Shown: positions 1-5,481, counted from the stretch's first letter. The stretch is DNA of 12,492 bases from Devosiaceae bacterium (GCA_021648585.1 JAKISM010000061.1:1-12492); one strand, 5' to 3'. Numbers and translations: made by a program. Notes: generated by a model not told the origin, from the sequence alone.

Positions 1-19
1 TTAAATGATCATCTTTACT

Positions 20-406
20 TTAGTAAAATTCAGTAACTAATTTGTCTTGAAGGCTCGTTGTGTTTTTGCAATTTCCCCCAAGCGAGACATCAAAACAATC
101 GTTAAATGGAATCACTAAAGAGCCAGAATTTTTAAATGCATCACCAACTTTTACCTCTATAAAATTATCCTTATTTCGTAGCTTATATGCAAAAGAGGTT
201 TTGGGTTTATTTTTTTTGAGAGCATATATAAATATTGCTATTGAAACTACTCCGAACAGCCATACACTTTTTGTATAAGTATCTGCTTTTCCATCTGTTG
301 AATGGCTAGCGATTTCAACAAATAGCCAAAATAACCCTATTCCAGTTACAAAAGAAGCAACTATAGGCTTAGAGTTATATAACCATCTTTTTATATAATT
401 TTTCAT
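20..406 (-). CDS. thsA: Truncated ThsA-like effector: two membrane helices plus start of a macro domain
   Basis: The 128-residue product has two hydrophobic segments (about residues 13-34 and 46-63). A short basic linker follows, then a region resembling the N-terminal half of the ThsA/DUF6430 macro domain: VKVGD at 85-89, SLVIPFNDCFD at 96-106 and TSLQDKL at 117-123. In type II Thoeris the effector ThsA carries N-terminal membrane helices and a C-terminal macro domain that senses the nucleotide made by ThsB. The start overlaps the thsB stop as ATGA, so translation is probably coupled. The protein ends at TAA (20-22) just after Glu-Phe-Tyr, well before a macro domain could be complete. The same frame continues past the stop as Ser-Lys-Asp-Asp-His-Leu to the window edge, which looks like ongoing family sequence. 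I infer a nonsense mutation or a degraded gene. Membership of the ThsA family is by eye from motif layout and context. Confidence 0.6.
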   Translation of the reverse strand: MKNYIKRWLYNSKPIVASFVTGIGLFWLFVEIASHSTDGKADTYTKSVWLFGVVSIAIFIYALKKNKPKTSFAYKLRNKDNFIEVKVGDAFKNSGSLVIPFNDCFDVSLGGNCKNTTSLQDKLVTEFY

Positions 407-909
407 AGCCCCAACTGCTGATAAACTGAATCTTTGTAATAGTAAGCCCCTGTCTTATTAGCATTCTTATAGCTAATATCCGAAGTTTCCCAATTATCAA
501 TTGCATACTCAATAATTTTTTGTTGAAAGCCCACATGAATAGCAAGTTCATCTCTTAAAATTGCAGGGCATAGATTTGAATCCATACTTCTTCTACCATT
601 CAAATTAACAACAATAATTGGAATGTTCCTCTTGAGTGCCTGTTCAATTTCCCATCTAACAAATTTATAAAGATTCTTTGTTGAATCCCCGACTAGTAAA
701 ATAAAAACTTTAGTATTCCGCAATCTTTCAGCGAGTTTAGTCTTTATCGTTTCTTCTGATGAATATGACATCAAATTATTTAGATCATGAGCATCATAAA
801 AATTGAATGATGTATTATCATTTTTCTTCCATGCTTGCATCAGTCTATAATAACGAATGTCAGCATCAGCATCGAATGCTACGTATGTTTTATTGGTATA
901 AGTTATCAT
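403..909 (-). CDS. thsB: ThsB-like TIR-domain protein (Thoeris anti-phage sensor)
   Basis: The 168-residue soluble protein has the layout of the TIR-like DUF1863/ThsB family. It has a first strand KTYVAFDADAD (7-17), a helix SEETIKTKLAERL (51-63), and a strand KVFILLVGDST (67-77). The hallmark helix VRWEIEQAL (84-92) follows, with Trp86, Glu87 and Glu89 near the expected catalytic glutamate, and then a strand IPIIVVNLNG (96-105). ThsB proteins of Thoeris systems use NAD+ on phage infection to make a signalling nucleotide. In type II systems, paired with a membrane-macro ThsA, the signal is reported to be histidine-ADP-ribose. The gene is followed by the ThsA-like gene with a 4-base ATGA overlap. 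An AAGGATT ribosome site (922-916) precedes the ATG with about 6 bases spacing. The coding region is clearly AT-rich compared with the genes to the right, which fits acquired DNA. The TIR assignment is strong; the type II label depends on the neighbour. Confidence 0.8.
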   Translation of the reverse strand: MITYTNKTYVAFDADADIRYYRLMQAWKKNDNTSFNFYDAHDLNNLMSYSSEETIKTKLAERLRNTKVFILLVGDSTKNLYKFVRWEIEQALKRNIPIIVVNLNGRRSMDSNLCPAILRDELAIHVGFQQKIIEYAIDNWETSDISYKNANKTGAYYYKDSVYQQLGL

Positions 910-932
910 CCATTTAATCCTTTATACGAGTC

Positions 933-961
933 ATATTAGATCGATTCTTTTCATTGAACAA
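933..961 (-). promoter_or_regulatory. Candidate sigma70-type promoter of thsB
   Basis: On the minus strand TTGTTC (961-956) is followed by exactly 17 bases and TAATAT (938-933). Initiation would fall near 926, leaving a leader of roughly 17 bases that contains the AAGGATT ribosome site. Spacing and position are good; activity is inferred. Confidence 0.5.
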
Positions 962-1035
962 GTTATCGAGAACAATACGCAAACAAAAAAAGAACAAAGC
1001 AAGTTCTAATTGTATGTTTCCACATCTTATTGCAA

Positions 1036-1074
1036 ACCCCCACCCTCAATCCCTCCCCGCAAAGGGGAGGGAGG
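1036..1074 (+). repeat. Dispersed GC-rich palindromic repeat, copy 1
   Basis: The core is a perfect inverted repeat, TCCCTCCCC (1050-1058) and GGGGAGGGA (1064-1072), around a 5-base loop. It is preceded by the tract ACCCCCACCCTCAA. The reverse complement of the same unit occurs at 5445-5481. It is probably one of the small intergenic palindromes spread through many alphaproteobacterial genomes; I do not know a name for this one. Confidence 0.75.
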
Positions 1075-1124
1075 TTAAGTGTTGAATAGCCCGCTGACGT
1101 GTGCATGAAAAAAGAATAAACGGT

Positions 1125-1181
1125 GACAAGAAAAAAGCACCCTAGCGAGATACGCATGGGAAAAGAATAACGGCGGGGGTG
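1125..1181 (+). repeat. Degenerate direct repeat, copy A
   Basis: This is a 57-base unit running from GACAAGAAAAAAG through CATGGGAAAAGAATAA to CGGCGGGGGTG. It matches copy B at 1319-1377 with a few substitutions and short indels. A partial earlier copy of its right half (GCATG, A-run, GAATAAACGG) lies at 1103-1123. Confidence 0.7.
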
Positions 1182-1318
1182 TTCCACCTACGCTAAAGCT
1201 ACGGCTGACAAGCGGGGTCGGGCAGCCTTAGCGGCGTGAGCGGAAAAATGCCTGCGTGGCGTGAACGCAAGAAGGAGCAAAGCGACCAACAGCCTGCCCC
1301 GTGCCACGACACGGGGGC

Positions 1319-1377
1319 GACAAGAAAAAAGAACCTAGCAAGATATAGCATGGGAAAAAGAATAAACGGCGGGGGTG
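1319..1377 (+). repeat. Degenerate direct repeat, copy B
   Basis: This is a 59-base counterpart of copy A, about 194 bases further right. The similarity continues beyond it: GGGGTCGGG at about 1215 and 1379, and AAAGCGACCAAC at about 1279 and 1392. A third, truncated start (GACAAGAAAA, 1408-1417) abuts the tRNA-Glu 3' end. The whole reads as a decayed tandem array with an internal deletion in the last unit. Confidence 0.7.
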
Positions 1378-1421
1378 TCGGGGTCGGGAGCGAAAGCGAC
1401 CAACGGCGACAAGAAAACTGA

Positions 1422-1496
1422 TGGTACGCCCAAGGGGAATCGAACCCCTGTTTCCGCCGTGAAAGGGCAGCGTCCTAACCGCTAGACGATGGGCGC
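1422..1496 (-). tRNA. tRNA-Glu (anticodon TTC)
   Basis: The minus strand gives a full cloverleaf. The acceptor GCGCCCA pairs with TGGGCGT (one G-U at the end), the anticodon loop CTTTCAC contains TTC, and the T-arm is AGGGG-TTCGATT-CCCCT. The gene encodes its own CCA (1424-1422). Its 3' end faces the repeat-rich stretch and the Thoeris pair, the side on which tRNA-targeting elements normally insert. Confidence 0.97.
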
Positions 1497-1511
1497 ATAG
1501 TGGTGATGCAT

Positions 1512-1540
1512 CGTATAAAGTGCTTATTCATATTGTGCAA
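1512..1540 (-). promoter_or_regulatory. Candidate promoter of tRNA-Glu
   Basis: On the minus strand TTGCAC (1540-1535) and TATACG (1517-1512) are separated by 17 bases. Predicted initiation near 1505 is about 10 bases before the mature 5' end of the tRNA, a normal distance for a tRNA gene. Confidence 0.55.
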
Positions 1541-1568
1541 GAGGGTTTTTGCATTGAATAGCATTTTT

Positions 1569-2033
1569 TTAGCAACCACTAAATTCTACAGCGGTTTTAT
1601 ATCCACGAGGTTTATCTCGAACATCAATATGAATGAATTTTTTACCCGGATAACAGCCTAACCCGCCGATCATTCTATTGCGCTTGGCATAAGCAATAAG
1701 CTTAGCTTTACTAACTCCAGGAATAAAGAAATCCGCTGCCATACATTTTTTGTGCAGGCTTCTTCTAGCGCCACCAATTTTGCTATTATACCAAGGCGAG
1801 CGATAGCCAGAATTCATGACAATTTTTTTGCCAAAATATCCTTCAAATTCCCAAAGTACATATCTAAGGGAAGGAGTAAGGCAAAAAGCGTTTACATTTG
1901 AGCTAGCAACATAAGTGCCAAAATCTTTTTTATATCCATTGTAGTTTTTGCTCGATCCGTCGGCAAAAATGGCTAAAGGAACACATGCGCCTAGTGCTAG
2001 AATTAAAAATATTGATGTTAAAAATTTTCGCAT
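1569..2033 (-). CDS. M15A-family peptidase-like lipoprotein (murein carboxypeptidase type)
   Basis: The 154-residue product begins with a hydrophobic signal and a lipobox, Leu14-Gly-Ala-Cys17, so it is probably a lipoprotein exported to the cell envelope. The catalytic domain shows the M15A signature. It has SGYRSP (75-80), then Asn83 and GGARRS, the zinc ligands His94 and Asp101 in HKKCMAAD, and the third ligand His135 in IHIDVR. Arg78 is the usual active-site arginine. These proteins hydrolyse or bind D-Ala-D-Ala peptides in peptidoglycan. The glycine often found in HxxGxAaD is Cys97 here; as I recall, related Rhizobiales proteins share this. The domain is compact but complete. No strong ribosome site is visible before the ATG. 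The gene is single, with tRNA-Glu downstream on the same strand and the cold-shock gene divergent. Confidence 0.85.
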   Translation of the reverse strand: MRKFLTSIFLILALGACVPLAIFADGSSKNYNGYKKDFGTYVASSNVNAFCLTPSLRYVLWEFEGYFGKKIVMNSGYRSPWYNSKIGGARRSLHKKCMAADFFIPGVSKAKLIAYAKRNRMIGGLGCYPGKKFIHIDVRDKPRGYKTAVEFSGC

Positions 2034-2243
2034 GTTTATTGCCGCATGTTTTGCGTTTTGCTCGCATTAAAACAATAAAATAACAAAAATATTGCAATTT
2101 TCTTCTAATGTAAGTGGTGAATTAATAGTTAACTTGTGACTTTTTCCTTTGTTTCACTTAAAATTGATTGGATAAATATAGTTATCACCAGCTCTTATAA
2201 GCTGGCTGTTTTGTGGATTTAAGTGCTAAGAACTGTATGTTTG

Positions 2244-2273
2244 TTGATTTTTTGTATTATTTATTCATATAAA
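2244..2273 (+). promoter_or_regulatory. Candidate promoter of the cold-shock/DUF192 operon
   Basis: TTGATT (2244-2249) and TATAAA (2268-2273) are separated by 18 bases. Initiation near 2280 would give a leader of about 130 bases, a length typical for cold-shock mRNAs. The region is AT-rich, so chance matches are easy. Confidence 0.35.
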
Positions 2274-2339
2274 ATCTGCGCTCTTTATAAGAAAAGTGAA
2301 ATAAAATTAAAGAAAGCCTTAACTTTTTGCTATGAATCA

Positions 2340-2378
2340 GCCAAAGTGCGACTCATATAATTGTTTTTCGCTTTTGGC
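2340..2378 (+). promoter_or_regulatory. Leader hairpin upstream of the cold-shock gene
   Basis: GCCAAAG (2340-2346) pairs with TTTTGGC (2372-2378), and GCG (2348-2350) pairs with CGC (2369-2371). A single base is bulged and an 18-base loop remains. The stem ends 32 bases before the ATG. Structured leaders often control cold-shock mRNAs, but a function here is inferred. Confidence 0.4.
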
Positions 2379-2410
2379 GGAGTGTAGAGTAGCGGGGTTT
2401 TATCAGAATT

Positions 2411-3031
2411 ATGGGGGCTAAATTTTCACCAGACGGTAGTGAAACTAATATAGAATCAAGTAATACTAGTTCTTTAGCGGACGATTTATCTGTTCCAGCT
2501 CACGAAGGTAGTATGGACGTAATAGAAATCATTGGATCGATCAAATGGTTTGATGTTGGCAAGGGATTTGGTTTTATCGTACCAGACGATGGCTCTAAAG
2601 ATGTATTGTTACACGTAACCTGCTTGCGCCGCGATGGCTATCAAACAGCTTATGAGGGTGCGCGTGTTGTATGCGAAGCGCTTGAGCGTCCTAGCGGAAT
2701 GCAGGCTTTCAAAATTATTTCTATGGATGAAAGCACCGCTCTTCATCCAGCTCAAATGGACGAGCCAAAAACCCATGTAAGCGTTGAGCCAACATCTAAG
2801 TTGGAACGACTTGAGGTGAAGTGGTTTAATCGTGTTCGTGGCTTTGGTTTCCTATCCAAAGGAGAGGGAGAGCCAGACGTTTTCATCCACATGGAAACAT
2901 TACGCCGCTTTGGACTAACAGAACTCCGCCCCGGACAATTTGTGCTGGCACGCTTTGGCGATGGACCAAAAGGGCTAATGGTAGCAGAAATCCGCCCTGA
3001 TGGGTGGGGCGATGCGCCTTCCTCGCATTAA
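2411..3031 (+). CDS. Two-domain cold-shock protein
   Basis: This 206-residue protein carries two cold-shock domains. The first has KWFDVGKGFGFI (45-56) and DVLLHV (64-69). The second has KWFNRVRGFGFL (137-148) and DVFIHM (156-161). These are the RNP1 and RNP2 surfaces that bind single-stranded RNA or DNA in the five-stranded beta-barrel. A charged, probably flexible tail of about 37 residues precedes the first domain. Fused double cold-shock proteins of about 190-210 residues are typical of Rhizobiales, and the C-terminal segment from the second domain to the terminal SSH fits that group. The likely role is RNA chaperone or translation control in stress or stationary phase. The start is the ATG at 2411. 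The ribosome site is weak (GCGGGG about 13 bases upstream), so translation may depend on the leader structure. The next gene starts on the base after this stop. Confidence 0.92.
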   Translation: MGAKFSPDGSETNIESSNTSSLADDLSVPAHEGSMDVIEIIGSIKWFDVGKGFGFIVPDDGSKDVLLHVTCLRRDGYQTAYEGARVVCEALERPSGMQAFKIISMDESTALHPAQMDEPKTHVSVEPTSKLERLEVKWFNRVRGFGFLSKGEGEPDVFIHMETLRRFGLTELRPGQFVLARFGDGPKGLMVAEIRPDGWGDAPSSH

Positions 3032-3478
3032 GTGTTGAAGATAGCTACAAAATCTATACTAATTTTTTTTGCACTCATATTCCTTGCCGCCTGCACAAAT
3101 CAAAATAGCTTAACAATAATCACCAAAGATGGTGCTGAACATAAGTTCAGTATTGAAATTGCTGATACTGAAGAAAAGCGCACAAAAGGATTGATGTTTG
3201 TGCAAGAATTAGCACCAAATGCAGGCATGTTGTTTGATTTTCAAGAAGAGAGGCAAGTTGCTTTTTGGATGCGTAATACTTTTATTCCATTAGATATGTT
3301 GTTTATTGCTGCAAATGGTGAAATAAAAAATATCTATGTTAATGCTAGGCCTCAAGACCCAACGGCTATTCCATCAGATGGGCCTGTGCGCTTTGTGTTA
3401 GAAATTGCAGGAGGGCGATCAGTTGAGCTTGGTATTGCAAAAGGTGATAAATTAGAGCATTCTTTGGTTGAGGATTAA
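3032..3478 (+). CDS. DUF192-family lipoprotein
   Basis: The 148-residue product starts with a signal sequence ending in a lipobox (Leu18-Ala-Ala-Cys21), so it is probably a membrane-anchored lipoprotein. The rest is a DUF192 domain: KGLMF (52-56), GMLFDF (65-70), FWMRNTFIPLDMLFI (78-92) and FVLEI (121-125) are its conserved blocks. The biochemical function of this family is unknown to me. The start is GTG at 3032, directly after the TAA of the cold-shock gene; TTG at 3035 is also possible. With no ribosome site visible, translation is likely coupled to the upstream gene. A cold-shock/DUF192 pair is a familiar arrangement in Rhizobiales. Confidence 0.9.
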   Translation: MLKIATKSILIFFALIFLAACTNQNSLTIITKDGAEHKFSIEIADTEEKRTKGLMFVQELAPNAGMLFDFQEERQVAFWMRNTFIPLDMLFIAANGEIKNIYVNARPQDPTAIPSDGPVRFVLEIAGGRSVELGIAKGDKLEHSLVED

Positions 3479-3490
3479 TAGGGGAAGATT

Positions 3491-4171
3491 ATGGATTGGT
3501 TTAAGGCAATAAATATATATTGCGAGCGCTTGAGCGCTGATTTTTGGGCAGAGCCATTTAATGCTCTAACTAATATTGCTTTCATATTAGCGGCGATTGT
3601 TGGATATATAGTTGCCAAAAAGCATGATCGCCTAGATTTCATCAATGGGTTGCTAATTGCTCTGGCCGCAACTATTGGTATTGGTTCATTCCTGTTCCAT
3701 ACCTATGCCAATGGATGGTCAATGTGGGCAGATATGATACCGATTGCCATTTTGGCTGTAATTTATATTGCCGTTTCAGTTCGCAGCTTCTTTAACAAAA
3801 GCTGGCTTGGGGTTTCCCTTGTTGCTGCACTATTTTTTGGGGCAAGTTATGGGGTTTTATTTTTCATAAACACACTGCCTGCCAACTCAATCACTTGGCT
3901 TAACGGCTCGCATATTTATGCCCCAGTCCTATTGGGCTTGTTGGTTATGAGTTTCTCTTTGTTTTTCGCAAAACATAAAGCAACAAATTTAATGCTTATG
4001 GCGACAATAACATTCATTATTTCGCTTAGCTTTAGAACAATGGATAAAGCTATTTGTGAAATATTACCGCTTGGCACGCATTTCATCTGGCATTCGTTAA
4101 ACGGTTTAATGATAGGCTTATTGTTAGTTGCGATAATCAAATATGGCAAGAATACTAAAATAGAAAACTAA
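3491..4171 (+). CDS. Ceramidase-like membrane hydrolase (CREST superfamily)
   Basis: The 226-residue integral membrane protein has about seven hydrophobic segments. It shows the conserved pattern of the alkaline ceramidase family (PF05875). This includes EPFNALTNIAF (21-31), GIGSFLFHTYANGWSMWAD (63-81) with Ser66, His70 and Asp81, and a C-terminal GTHFIWHSLN (195-204) with His197 and His201. In CREST enzymes the three His plus Asp bind zinc and the Ser assists catalysis, and all are present. Family members cleave amide bonds in lipids such as ceramides, but the substrate in this bacterium is not evident. A ribosome site GGGGAA lies at 3481-3486. The gene begins 12 bases after the DUF192 gene, so it is probably in the same operon. 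It converges with the complex I subunit gene. Confidence 0.85.
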   Translation: MDWFKAINIYCERLSADFWAEPFNALTNIAFILAAIVGYIVAKKHDRLDFINGLLIALAATIGIGSFLFHTYANGWSMWADMIPIAILAVIYIAVSVRSFFNKSWLGVSLVAALFFGASYGVLFFINTLPANSITWLNGSHIYAPVLLGLLVMSFSLFFAKHKATNLMLMATITFIISLSFRTMDKAICEILPLGTHFIWHSLNGLMIGLLLVAIIKYGKNTKIEN

Positions 4172-4184
4172 TGCGTCCCAAAAA

Positions 4185-4490
4185 CTAGTGCGTCCAAGGA
4201 GTTTTTCTAGTAGAGCTAAAGTTCTCAGGATAAGAAACACGCTTTGGGGTTGCCACATGCTCAATTTCCACACGATAATCTAAACCCTGTTTTTTTGCAT
4301 AGGCTTCAGCTTGCTCTTTGCTTTCAAAAGATAGCTGGATTTGTGATTGCATGTCAGAAGTCGAACTATATCCCATAAGCGGTTCAATTTCACGCTTTGT
4401 AGCAGGGTCAAATTCTAAAATCCATTGATTGCTATTGCCCTTGCCAGATTGCATTGGGTTTGGGGAGGGTCGATAAATCCTTGCACTCAT
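4185..4490 (-). CDS. NDUFS4-like accessory subunit of respiratory complex I
   Basis: The 101-residue soluble protein matches the ETC_C1_NDUFS4 family (PF04800). It has an N-terminal ARIYRPSPNPMQSG, then WILEFDP (23-29), PLMGYSSTSDMQSQIQLSF (38-56), a helix with EQAEAYAKKQGLDYRV (59-74), and the typical ending PWTH. It is the alphaproteobacterial counterpart of the mitochondrial 18-kDa subunit of NADH:ubiquinone oxidoreductase, sits on the peripheral arm, and is encoded away from the main nuo operon. A ribosome site, AGGAG, precedes the ATG. The tRNA-Pro gene ends only 27 bases upstream on the same strand with no terminator between, so the two are likely co-transcribed. The full length is usual for bacterial members. 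Confidence 0.9.
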   Translation of the reverse strand: MSARIYRPSPNPMQSGKGNSNQWILEFDPATKREIEPLMGYSSTSDMQSQIQLSFESKEQAEAYAKKQGLDYRVEIEHVATPKRVSYPENFSSTRKTPWTH

Positions 4491-4507
4491 AAGCTTCTCC
4501 TAATTTT

Positions 4508-4611
4508 TGCGCTTAAATGGTCGGGGCAGCAGGATTCGAACATGCGACCCCTGGTTCCCAAAACCAGTGCTCTACCAAGCTGAGCTATACCCCGAAACCG
4601 ATTTAAGCGCA
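4508..4611 (-). repeat. 11-bp inverted repeat flanking tRNA-Pro (leader/trailer helix)
   Basis: TGCGCTTAAAT (4508-4518) and ATTTAAGCGCA (4601-4611) are perfect reverse complements on either side of the tRNA. In the precursor RNA they would pair leader with trailer, including the last A of CCA. This closes a long helix just before the complex I subunit's ribosome site. Confidence 0.7.
4518..4594 (-). tRNA. tRNA-Pro (anticodon TGG)
   Basis: The minus strand folds as a cloverleaf. The acceptor CGGGGTA pairs with TGCCCCG, the anticodon arm is CTGGT-TTTGGGA-ACCAG with anticodon TGG, and the T-loop is TTCGAAT. CCA is encoded (4520-4518). The T-stem is GCATG/CCTGC, giving a U-C mismatch at the fourth pair (base 4542), where the common form is GCAGG/CCTGC. 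TGG is the tRNA-Pro able to read all proline codons, so it should be essential. Confidence 0.96.
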
Positions 4612-4616
4612 CGCAT

Positions 4617-4645
4617 GAACTACACATTCTTTTCACTAAGAGCAA
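4617..4645 (-). promoter_or_regulatory. Candidate promoter of tRNA-Pro and the complex I subunit gene
   Basis: On the minus strand TTGCTC (4645-4640) and TAGTTC (4622-4617) are separated by 17 bases. Initiation would fall near 4610, at the beginning of the inverted-repeat arm. The -10 box is weak. Confidence 0.35.
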
Positions 4646-4707
4646 GAGTGAAATTATCATAAATAAATTATTTGACCTAAAAGAGAAAAAAATGCACATG
4701 ATATTAT

Positions 4708-5373
4708 ATGAAAAATGAAAAATCGCTCTGGCCCTTTGGCTTTAATAGATCAAATTCTCCATATTTTATTGGTGCCGCAATATTGGTTCTCGGCCTTTTA
4801 TTGCTGATTGATGGTTTTGTTACGCTAGGTGTTGATGGTTTGCCAGAACAAATAATAGCGCCTTTTAAGATAATTACTCGTGCGGGCAATTCTGATTGGA
4901 TATTAATTCCAACATTGTTGGGAACAATAATTGGCTTAATTGGCTCAAAACTTAAAACCTTTTCTAAAATTAAACAAAAAGCGCATTTAGTTTTTATCTA
5001 TTCAATTTTTATTTTTTCTTCAGTTGCCATTCCGGGTATTGTTGCCAACCTAATAAAACGCTCATTAGGTCGTGCCAGACCTGTTAATTTTGAAGAATAT
5101 GGTATTTTATATTTTCAGCCATTTAGCGATTGGACTTTTCAATCTTTTCCATCGGGTGACACAACAACAATCTTTGCGCTATTTGTAGCACTTACATTTT
5201 TATTACCAAAATTTAAGTGGATATTTCTTGTTGGCGCTATTTTAGTAGCACTATCTCGCATCATGGTTGGGGTGCATTTCCCAACAGATATTTTTGGCGG
5301 GTTTATACTCGGCACCTTTGGCGCTTATGCAGTGCGCAATTTCTTTATGAAAAAGGGCTGGATTTCGCATTAA
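4708..5373 (+). CDS. PAP2-family membrane phosphatase with altered catalytic motif
   Basis: The 221-residue protein has about six hydrophobic segments and the three-part signature of the PAP2 acid phosphatase family. Motif 1 is Lys117-x6-Arg124-Pro125. Motif 2 is Pro148-Ser-Gly-Asp151. Motif 3 is Ser183-Arg184-x5-His190-x3-Asp194. Such enzymes remove phosphate from membrane lipids or lipid carriers such as undecaprenyl pyrophosphate, phosphatidate or lipid A, with the active site on the outer face. The exact substrate is not visible. Motif 2 normally reads PSGH; its histidine, the general acid, is Asp here (GAC at 5158-5160). The nucleophile His190 and the phosphate-binding Lys and Arg residues are kept. 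Whether it is active is open. The ATG at 4708 has no strong ribosome site. The gene converges with metC. Confidence 0.88.
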   Translation: MKNEKSLWPFGFNRSNSPYFIGAAILVLGLLLLIDGFVTLGVDGLPEQIIAPFKIITRAGNSDWILIPTLLGTIIGLIGSKLKTFSKIKQKAHLVFIYSIFIFSSVAIPGIVANLIKRSLGRARPVNFEEYGILYFQPFSDWTFQSFPSGDTTTIFALFVALTFLLPKFKWIFLVGAILVALSRIMVGVHFPTDIFGGFILGTFGAYAVRNFFMKKGWISH

Positions 5374-5444
5374 ATTCTTTGGTCTTATCACATAATTATA
5401 TTGAGCAAGCAGACTTCTTCCCTCTTGCATGGAAAACTACTTCT

Positions 5445-5481
5445 TCCCTCCCCCTTGAGGGGAGGGATTGAGGGTGGGGGT
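5445..5481 (-). repeat. Dispersed GC-rich palindromic repeat, copy 2
   Basis: This is the reverse complement of the unit at 1036-1074: TCCCTCCCCC, a short loop, GGGGAGGGA, then TTGAGGGTGGGGGT. It lies between the convergent PAP2 and metC genes, so the stem could also serve as a transcription end for both. That is inferred. Confidence 0.75.

Larger units (their letters stand above)
910..1421. other. Non-coding, repeat-rich stretch between thsB and tRNA-Glu
   Basis: No convincing gene is present in these 512 bases. Open frames at 963-1187 (minus) and 1236-1421 (plus) have low-complexity products that follow the repeats. The stretch holds the thsB promoter at its left end, a GC-rich palindromic dispersed repeat (1036-1074), and degenerate direct repeats (1103-1417). 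It also holds a 7-bp stem hairpin, CCCCGTG/CACGGGG at 1297-1316. Base composition changes sharply from AT-rich to GC-rich at about 1170. Confidence 0.7.
2034..2410. other. Divergent intergenic region between the M15 gene and the cold-shock gene
   Basis: No gene is seen in these 377 AT-rich bases. They hold a short hairpin (CCAGCT/AGCTGG, 2188-2205), a candidate promoter for the cold-shock gene (2244-2273), and a long untranslated leader with a strong hairpin (2340-2378). No promoter could be assigned to the M15 gene with confidence. Confidence 0.6.

Noticed and set aside
963..1187. Minus-strand open frame of 74 codons
   Set aside because: It runs through the palindromic and direct repeats, its product has no recognisable domain, and no ribosome site is visible. 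Judged non-coding.
1236..1421. Plus-strand open frame of 61 codons
   Set aside because: It follows the repeat units and ends at the tRNA. The composition is low-complexity (Lys, Arg, Gly) with no domain.
2188..2205. CCAGCT/AGCTGG hairpin as a terminator or small-RNA end
   Set aside because: There is no gene upstream on the plus strand to terminate, and the following T-run is weak. Kept only as a note on the intergenic region.
4487..4699. Minus-strand open frame of 70 codons
   Set aside because: It reads straight through tRNA-Pro; the apparent protein is translated tRNA.
5217..5471. Plus-strand open frame of 84 codons
   Set aside because: It is mostly a shifted reading of the PAP2 gene and then of the palindromic repeat.
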